Shown: one piece after another, positions 58,067 to 64,000 of the stretch
How the letters are laid out: every line of letters begins with the position of its first letter
Numbering within the stretch: position 1 is the stretch's first letter
Position numbers and translations under genes: made by a program
The notes under the pieces: generated by a model
The model's input: only the letters and a program-made list of their open reading frames with translations
Database searches by the model: none
What the model was told of the DNA's origin: nothing
Source: Aotearoamyces nothofagi
Taxonomy: Eukaryota > Ascomycota > Leotiomycetes > Leotiales > Tympanidaceae
Reading direction: 5' to 3'
DNA: 64,000 nt
NCBI GenBank assembly: GCA_015345905.1
Contig: JADDTR010000033.1
Span: 62,001-126,000, forward strand

Positions 58067-58081
58067 CCCCCCCCCCCCCCC
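58067..58081. repeat. C15 homopolymer in MGT intron 2
   Basis: Fifteen C about 24 bases downstream of the GTGAGT donor of the second MGT intron. Confidence 0.9.
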
Positions 58082-58234
58082 TATCCCCCCTATCCCCCCC
58101 TCCCCTCCCCAGCCCCCAAACCAACACCCGCCCGCCGCCGCCACAGCCCTGCCACCGCGTCATCGCCACCTCCGGCAAGGTCGGCGGCTTCCTGGGGCGA
58201 GCGCCAGGACGCGCCGAGCGGCCAGAACCGAACC

Positions 58235-58250
58235 AAAAAAAAAAAAAAAA
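58235..58250. repeat. A16 homopolymer in the MGT coding tail
   Basis: Sixteen A in the exon, read as a lysine run where relatives have one or two lysines. Confidence 0.85.
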
Positions 58251-58340
58251 TGGAGCTGCTGAGGGCCGAGGGCGTGGCCTTTTGACGAGGCCGCTGGCCT
58301 GGTCGACGCGGGGCTGGTGTGGAGTGCGTTTGTGCCTTGA

Positions 58341-58788
58341 GCGGGCGGGGGCGGGGCGGGGCGCTGCTGCCGTCTGGTCGGGTGTTGCGCCCCGTGAGGG
58401 GGGATTCGGGATGGGCGTGGGCGCTGATGGGGTATATCTCTGCTGTCTGCTTGGTTGGTTGGTAATTGGGTGATAGGGAATGAAATTGGCAGTTGGTTTG
58501 GATGGAATGAGACAGGGAATGGTTATGGAAGATTTCTTTTTTGAAGAAAAAAAAAAAGGCAAAGATAAAACACAATACTTTTCAGACATTGAATGAGTTT
58601 CTCTCAGACTTCCTTACAGATAAAACTACCAGATATGCTTCTGCCCCTCGTATATCCTGCTACTATATAGCTTGCCGTATCATGTTCTCGGCTCCGTTTC
58701 CCAAAAACACCATGCATCCAAAAAGATACCGTATCGTTATAAACCCCATCATACAATCATGAGATCGCCGCCTGAAAGCCCCGTTAAC
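58341..58788. other. Intergenic between convergent genes
   Basis: No gene recognised. A12 run near 58546. Confidence 0.5.
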
Positions 58789-61150
58789 CTACAACCCCTC
58801 GGCCGCCTCGCTGAGCACGTTCAGCAAGCTTGCCGCAGCACCACCAATACCCGCAGCCGCCAGATTATCCCTCCACCTCCTCTTGCTCTTAGAATTATTA
58901 TTGTGAGAACTCCTCGGTTCTCGGTCTCGTTCCGCCGAGTTCTTCCGTCGTTGTTGGTCGTCTGGTTGGAGGTAGTAGCCTTGTGGTGAGGTTACGGGAA
59001 CTGGAACCCACATCTGTGGTGTGCCGCCGTAGTTTTGTGGAGAGACACCGTATGGTGGTGACATTGGGCCTGGAGAGAACATTGGAGCAGGGGATTGCAT
59101 GGGCATGCCATATTGTTGTTGCTGTTGGTTAAAATATTCTGACTGGCTGGCAATGGGATAGGGTCGAGGTCCATTATGTTTCGGTTTATATCCTCTCTCG
59201 CGCTCGTCAGGCGAGTCTTCGGATGATTCAGTATCGTCATCGTCTTCTGATCGTGCATCTACCTCACGACGGAATTTGACGTGTTTCTTCACCGGACGAG
59301 GAGGTTGTACAGGAGAGACTTGGTTTTGGCCTTGGCTTTTAGCCCGGCGAGCCTCGCGCAAATCAGTGGAACGAGCAGCAAGGTTTTCAATTGCCTCATG
59401 ACTGAGTACTCCAAGAACAGCAACAAACTCGGGGCGTCTGTCCAATGTTAGTAAGGTAAATAAACAGAGCCGAGCCAACTTACGCTTCGTATCTCATCCC
59501 ATCCTGGTCTAGGACTTCGGTACTAACTAAAGTGCGCCTTATTTTGGTCCATTTGGCATCAGGAGGTATCTCTCTACCCTCTGAATCTGGTGCGAGAAAT
59601 GAGGAAGTGTTTCTAGGGCTGACTCCGTAAAGGTCTGTTGGGGGGTATGATTTCGTTTTCGACGGAATAGGTAAAGCTCCAGGGAACTGTGATGGAGATG
59701 TTCCGTATTGCTCTGTTGCAGATTTTTGTGTTTTTGGTCGATAAGCCAGTTGTCCACGGTTATCATCTGCAAAAGACCCCGTGCTTCTATTACTGCTAGG
59801 AGATCCTGAGGGTGAATGAGCACCACCACGGTCACTATTGAACGACTGTGGGTGAGACCCCCGGGTGGGTGGTGGAGCCTCTAGCATGAGACTACGTTGC
59901 TCTACCGCACGGTCGTCTGCCAGAATCAAGTCGGTAGTGCAGATGACAGGATCTAAAAGAGGAGGCCTTGTGGGAGTTGCCTTTGGGGGACCACCGTCAT
60001 AATTCTGCGCTGTTTCTTTTTCCGATGAAGTGATCAATCGTGGCATCTGGGCAGGTGAGGGACTTCTCACATCACTTCCATTTTGAGAACGGGTTCTTCC
60101 ATCTTGCTGGACCGCCCTGATATATTGTTAGCTTAAGAATTGTCGCAGAGGGAATCACACCTACAACTGCTGGGATGCTTTATTTTCTGTCGGTGCCGCT
60201 TCGCGCTTCGCTCGCTCTTGTTTCATTGATTGTGGAAACTTCATGTTTTCTTCGCTCACCATCACTGTTTTGGTCGACGAGTCTTCCGATTGCGTATTCA
60301 ATGAATCAAATGACGGAGGGCCGTGGTCAGATCCCGGAGACTGCACTGAATCAACCCACTGCTGCGGATTTATAAGTGGTCTCGTAGGCGGATTAGGAGG
60401 TATTTCCTCGAGGAGGCCATTCTGATCGATTTGGCGAATGTACGCTCGTAAAACATCCTGAAATACGTTAACGTGGCTTTGACATATCATCTGCTCCATG
60501 CTGATCCGTACCTTGTGTTTTTGTAATACATCACTCGAGAAGCCTTCAGCAACCAGCTCCCTTCGAAACTGCTTCCAAACCTCCCTGTCGTCGTCGTCGT
60601 AGGCTGTCATTAAAGACCCAGCCCTCTGCCCCATGCGTGCAGCAATACCGTCGACCTTGTCAAGGATAACATCTAATTGCCCGCCATGATTATCTAACGT
60701 GGTAGCCATTCGGCTCGATTCGTGGAGCTGTACTGTATCGAGGAAAACAGTGATGCTCGTCTTGTGGTTTATAAGCTTCATTCGTATGCTTCCCAGCTGG
60801 TCCATCTCCTGACTGCCAAACCTGATCTTATCCCATACCCTCTCCCTCGTGGAACCTCGGTCGTGGCTGAGCCGGTCATACTTCTTCAATACCTCGTCCA
60901 GCTCTCGTAACGTGTAGTCGCAATCACCGATGACCGGTGCGAGTTCTCGGGCATACAGCGACCGATCGCGGTTCAGGACGGACTCTGGGGCTTCGACCTC
61001 GTATTTGAGGTGTCGCAGGACCGTATGCAGGCCTCGAACCTCGCGGCTGATTTCAAGGTACTCATCGCCAGCGGTCTTGCACTGCCGATACAGACGACGC
61101 GCAAAGGTCACGACAATGATGATATCTGAGGGCGAAGCACCGAAACTCAT
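58789..61150 (-). CDS. DUF8035-type fungal protein with N-terminal helical domain
   Basis: Model complement(join(58789..59437, 59484..60116, 60165..60457, 60512..61150)), 737 residues, all junctions in frame. Start MSFGASPSDIIIVVTFARRL at ATG 61150. Residues 1-210 form the helical N-terminal domain seen in many ascomycete proteins, including some STAND-type NTPases (LYRQCKTAGDEYLEISREV, HTVLRHLKYEVE, LRELDEVLKKYDRL). The middle is Pro/Ser-rich. A conserved block follows (WTKIRRTLVSTEVLDQDGMR, then RPEFVAVLGVLSHEAIENLA), which I place in DUF8035. The C-terminus is Gln/Pro-rich and ends AASLLNVLSEAAEGL. The 54-nt first intron (60458-60511) has no stop and a length divisible by three, so unspliced RNA would encode 18 extra residues. 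GTACGG, CGTTAAC and TTTCAG support splicing. Function unknown. Confidence 0.82.
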
Positions 61151-62330
61151 TGCGGCATTCTTTGATGGGCGTCGCGATAGATTCGATGGACGGACTGCAC
61201 GGCCAGCAAGAGGAAACAACGGTGCGAAGAGAGGGTGCAAGGGAAGGAGATGTATAGGGCCAGTGAGGCTGTTGAGCTGACAGCAGAGGTACGCGATGCA
61301 GCAGTTTAGTGACGTCGGGAAGCCGAAGCGGGTGCACGGGCTGGCCCTGGGAAAGGCTAGAATGGCAGCCAAAGGTGGGGTCAGAGGGGAGGGACGAAAC
61401 GAAGCCAGACGAAGCCAGACGAAGCCAGACGACGCCAGACGACGCCAGACCCTTCGAGTTCGCCGAGTAGGAAGGGGAGGCCGTGGCAGCGTGGCAGCGT
61501 GGCAGCGTCGCAGCGCACAGTAGGAGCGGGCACGGTACGGGATGGATAACCACCGCACCGCACCCACAACACCTGTACAGCACCTACAGTAGAGCACCCT
61601 ACAGCATCCACCTTACAGCACCTTCCAGCACCTTACAGCACCCTACAGCACCCTACAGCATCCACAGCACGCACGTCACGCACAGCACGCTGCAACACCC
61701 TCGCGCACGCATACATAGATAGATACATAGATAGATAGATAGATAGGGTGATAGGGGATTCCTGTAAAGCCCCGAGCCAAGGGTGACGCATGGCTGGATG
61801 GCTGGATGGCTGGATATTGGTTTGCATATGCACGATAGCGCAAGCACCGCAGCGCAGGTATGCAAGTCTTGTAACTGTTCGCTGCGCCACCTCGCACGTC
61901 TGGGCCGATGAACTGTGCGACGGTGCTGCTGTGCTGCTGTGCTGCTGCTGTGCTGCTGCTGTGCTGCAACGTTGTGCATCACAGCCAGCGCAAGGCGGAT
62001 GTCCGTACGCCCACGCCCGCATCCACAAGACCTCTCAGCCTCCCCCCCTAAAGGAGGGCGCCCGCCACTGGTCGCTGCGTCACATACAAGGGAGCCACGG
62101 CCGCTTCACGACAGTCACTAGCAGCCCCGAACAGCGCACTACATGGGGTGCCTACGGTACGGTGCGGCTGCGCCCGCTCATGGGAAATTCTACTAATGTG
62201 ACAGTGTGCGTGTGCGTGTGCGTGTGCTTGCGCCTGCGCTGGTGGGAAGAATACACTATTGTGGGGAGAATACACCATGAGACGACAGCGTGCTCGAGTG
62301 GCACTGCCCTCACAGCACGAGCTGCTGTTG
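61151..62330. other. Intergenic, dense short tandem repeats
   Basis: No gene recognised. (GAAGCCAGAC)n/(GACGCCAGAC)n at about 61400-61450, (GGCAGCGT)n near 61485-61510, CAGCACCTTAC repeats at 61570-61670, (ATAG)n at 61713-61747, (GGCTGGAT)3 near 61792-61815, (GTGCTGCT)n at 61924-61965 and (GTGTGC)n near 62202-62226. Confidence 0.6.
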
Positions 62331-64000
62331 CTAAATGACAATCCGCTCCCGGGAGTACTTTCCGACCTTCCTACTCTTCAGCTGGCCGATATCCCGAGCC
62401 GTCCTGCGGTGCAGTTCTCCGCCGGCCCCCACCCGGATCATAGATATCTGCTGCTCGGCCTTGAGTCCGAACGGAAGGAGAGACACATCCTGCTCTTCAT
62501 CGGGCAGAGTGATGGGCCGGGCCTTCCGACCCTTACCCGTCTCGCCTGCGCTATCCGTCTTCCTCTTCTTCTCGCTCGCTGGCACGGAATTCTGCACAGC
62601 TTCTCCGTAGCGCACCATTTCCGCCGTTAAGCCCTTCAGATACGTCGCTTCCTCTATACCTTCTAGTGCCGCACTGACTTCCAGCTTGAGGCTTGCAATC
62701 AAGTCCTCAGACTCAAAGTGGTCACCGTTGACAAGCGTCGCATCTCCAGATAGCCACCCTCCGGATCCAATGGCGTCAATGCAGCTGTTGAGAAGATTCG
62801 AGATCAGCACTATTGTGCTGTCCTGGGATCCCGCATCGTCCTCGGCCCCATTGACTTGACTCGTATCTAGATACCTGGAAGTCCAGGCTCCTCGCGCAAG
62901 CTCGAAACGAAGCAGCAAAATCAGCGAAACAATTTCGCTCGAGGTAAAGGTTGACTGGAGCCCTTGTACAATGGCAGAGGTGGGACATGAATGAAGCTTC
63001 GCCAACGCTAGGCTCAATGCTTGTCCTCGGATGCTAGACCCGTCTCCGAGATGATACTCGGCGAGTTGTAAAGCAGCGTCTGCCTTGTCTTCTTCAAGCT
63101 CAATCTCTGCTTCCATATCACCATTGACCAAATTTTCTGTCTCACCATTGGTCAAGAGAGCCTGCTCTGCAACAGCCCCATCTCCAAACAACTCCAGGCT
63201 CTGCATGAGGAAACGGATTGCATAGATAAGCTCTCCTGCGTTGAGAAACGTAGTAGAAAGTAGAGAAAGCAGCATCTTCATCTCTGGATCGACATCAATA
63301 ATTGATCTAACAATCTGTCCGGTCGGGATACTTATAGCAGTAGAGCTGTGAGTACCGTACTTCAAGGCCGTCTCAATGCTGGCCTTGTTCAGGTTCCCTG
63401 TTTCGATCAACCAATTGACAACATTATGAGGGAAAAATACGACGAGTAATCGATAATCGTCTTCAGTAGTCGAATCTCGGCTTTGACTTGTTGCATGGCC
63501 TTTGGACCAGCTGAAGATTCTGCTCAGGGCATACTTGATCAACTCAGGATCAGCCTCTGGATAGTCTAATCGACTTTTTGGCCATAACCAGCGTGGGATT
63601 GGTTTACTATCAGGCACGTTGGTGCCGGAAGTGCCGTCTGTCTCAGAAGGAAGAGCTTGAGAGTTTGCCTCCCAGTTGGTCAGTTCGTTCTCATCTCTAC
63701 CGATACCAACTTCATGGGCCATCAATGCCTCGAAGCCCTCAATGTCATGTGTAGCAACACATCGATCCAGTTCGGATATTATGTCTTCAAGCATGTTTTC
63801 CTTTCCAGCATTTGATCCTTGAATATAAGACCCGAACGAGGCCAGAGCAATATGGCGCGCTTTTCCAATTGCCCCACTTCTGGAGTGTCGCACCCCGCAG
63901 CCAAGTGAGTCTATAAGAAGGCCCAATGAACGGCGATGGTCGGGGATATCCTTTCGGGCCTCAATCTGGAATGCAATAAGATCACTGCCAGAGATTGCGT
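62331..64000 (-). CDS. C-terminal part of a conserved fungal protein, 5' end outside the window
   Basis: The minus-strand frame is open from the right edge (64000) to a TAA/TAG-type stop at 62331, about 555 residues. The start lies outside. I do not recognise it securely. The sequence is helical and soluble: WLWPKSRLDYPEADPELIKY, LLVVFFPHNVVNWLIETGNL, MLLSLLSTTFLNAGELIYAI, ALSLALAKLHSC, IVSLILLLRFELARGAW. It ends in a basic, conserved-looking tail (VGAGGELHRRTARDIGQLKS, then RKVGKYSRERIVI) after a KKRKTDSAGETGKGRKARP nuclear-signal-like patch. Basic tail and helical repeats would suit a nucleolar protein such as a UTP subunit (Utp8 is one thought), but that is a guess. The first methionine inside the window is not a true start. 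Confidence 0.7.
   Translation of the reverse strand, partial: AISGSDLIAFQIEARKDIPDHRRSLGLLIDSLGCGVRHSRSGAIGKARHIALASFGSYIQGSNAGKENMLEDIISELDRCVATHDIEGFEALMAHEVGIGRDENELTNWEANSQALPSETDGTSGTNVPDSKPIPRWLWPKSRLDYPEADPELIKYALSRIFSWSKGHATSQSRDSTTEDDYRLLVVFFPHNVVNWLIETGNLNKASIETALKYGTHSSTAISIPTGQIVRSIIDVDPEMKMLLSLLSTTFLNAGELIYAIRFLMQSLELFGDGAVAEQALLTNGETENLVNGDMEAEIELEEDKADAALQLAEYHLGDGSSIRGQALSLALAKLHSCPTSAIVQGLQSTFTSSEIVSLILLLRFELARGAWTSRYLDTSQVNGAEDDAGSQDSTIVLISNLLNSCIDAIGSGGWLSGDATLVNGDHFESEDLIASLKLEVSAALEGIEEATYLKGLTAEMVRYGEAVQNSVPASEKKRKTDSAGETGKGRKARPITLPDEEQDVSLLPFGLKAEQQISMIRVGAGGELHRRTARDIGQLKSRKVGKYSRERIVI

Larger units (their letters stand above)
57812..58340 (+). pseudogene. MGT1: O6-methylguanine-DNA methyltransferase, damaged copy
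   Basis: Family signs are strong: MAVTPYQE opens exon 1 (57812-57835); after an intron with CACTAACA come RVYALLAQ and, one frame over, VPAGRVTTYALLARAL with RRNPFAPDV (57943-58042). Exon 3 (from 58147) reads PCHRVIATSGKVGGFLG, the active-site block with the methyl-accepting cysteine. The tail reads GERQDAPSGQNRTKK, MELLRAEGVAF, and DEAAGLVDAGLVWSAFVP to TGA 58338-58340, each in another frame. Three single-base shifts fall at short homopolymers (GGG 57966-57968, GGGG 58194-58197, TTTT 58280-58283). The usual segment between ARAL and RRNP (about 9-11 residues including RAVGxA with the arginine finger) is missing. Either a real pseudogene or base-calling errors in homopolymers plus a deletion. 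The intact enzyme would repair O6-alkylguanine. Confidence 0.75.

Noticed and set aside
57394-58473. 359-codon frame across the GA array and MGT exons
   Set aside because: Reads through microsatellites and introns; the spliced MGT reading fits the family better.

Overview
The window is nuclear DNA of a filamentous ascomycete (Pezizomycotina). Genes carry many short introns of about 47-180 nt with GTAAGT/GTATGT-type donors and CTAAC-like branch sites. The proteins are typically fungal: GT15 mannosyltransferase, 2EXR, DUF4604, DUF8035, an Nha1-type antiporter and a CCCH-RBR ligase. Short ACGGAGTA/TACTCCG motifs in intergenic DNA hint at Eurotiomycetes, but that is weak evidence.

Layout, left to right. 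0-9 kb: a possible small two-exon gene (minus) divergent from a six-exon MFS sugar transporter (plus), a glycine-rich small protein with an N-myristoylation-type start (minus), and a CCCH zinc-finger/RBR E3 ubiquitin ligase (minus). 10-20 kb: a membrane-anchored fumarate reductase, a 2EXR protein, RanBP1, TAF14, a DUF4604 protein and a KTR/KRE2-family mannosyltransferase. 20-31 kb: a decayed HET-domain gene, a WDR44-like WD40 protein, ribosomal protein eL30, transition-rich tandem duplications and a possible cysteine-rich small gene whose start codon is split by an intron. 31-47 kb: an 895-residue one-TM protein, a four-unit tandem array, a class I phosducin-like protein, AT-rich low-complexity DNA, the heterotrimeric G-protein beta subunit, several mini- and microsatellites, and an ADAL-type AMP/adenosine deaminase. 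47-64 kb: an Nha1-type Na+/H+ antiporter, a long gene-poor stretch, an Ada-like alkylation-response protein, a damaged O6-methylguanine-DNA methyltransferase gene, a DUF8035 protein, and the C-terminal part of an unidentified fungal protein that runs off the right edge.

Two pairings stand out. First, the Ada-like gene keeps its zinc-binding methyl-acceptor domain, its AraC-type HTH and the N-terminal lobe of the methyltransferase fold, and stops at the DIR motif that precedes the active lobe in bacterial Ada. A separate gene 2.1 kb downstream on the same strand begins at about that point and holds the PCHR active site, but it reads as damaged. Second, the Gbeta gene and a phosducin-like protein, which is a Gbeta-gamma chaperone in other fungi, lie on the same strand 2.9 kb apart with no recognisable gene between them. 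I recognised no retroelement, virus-like element, rRNA, tRNA or CRISPR array. All splice models are by eye: donor, acceptor, frame closure and family similarity.
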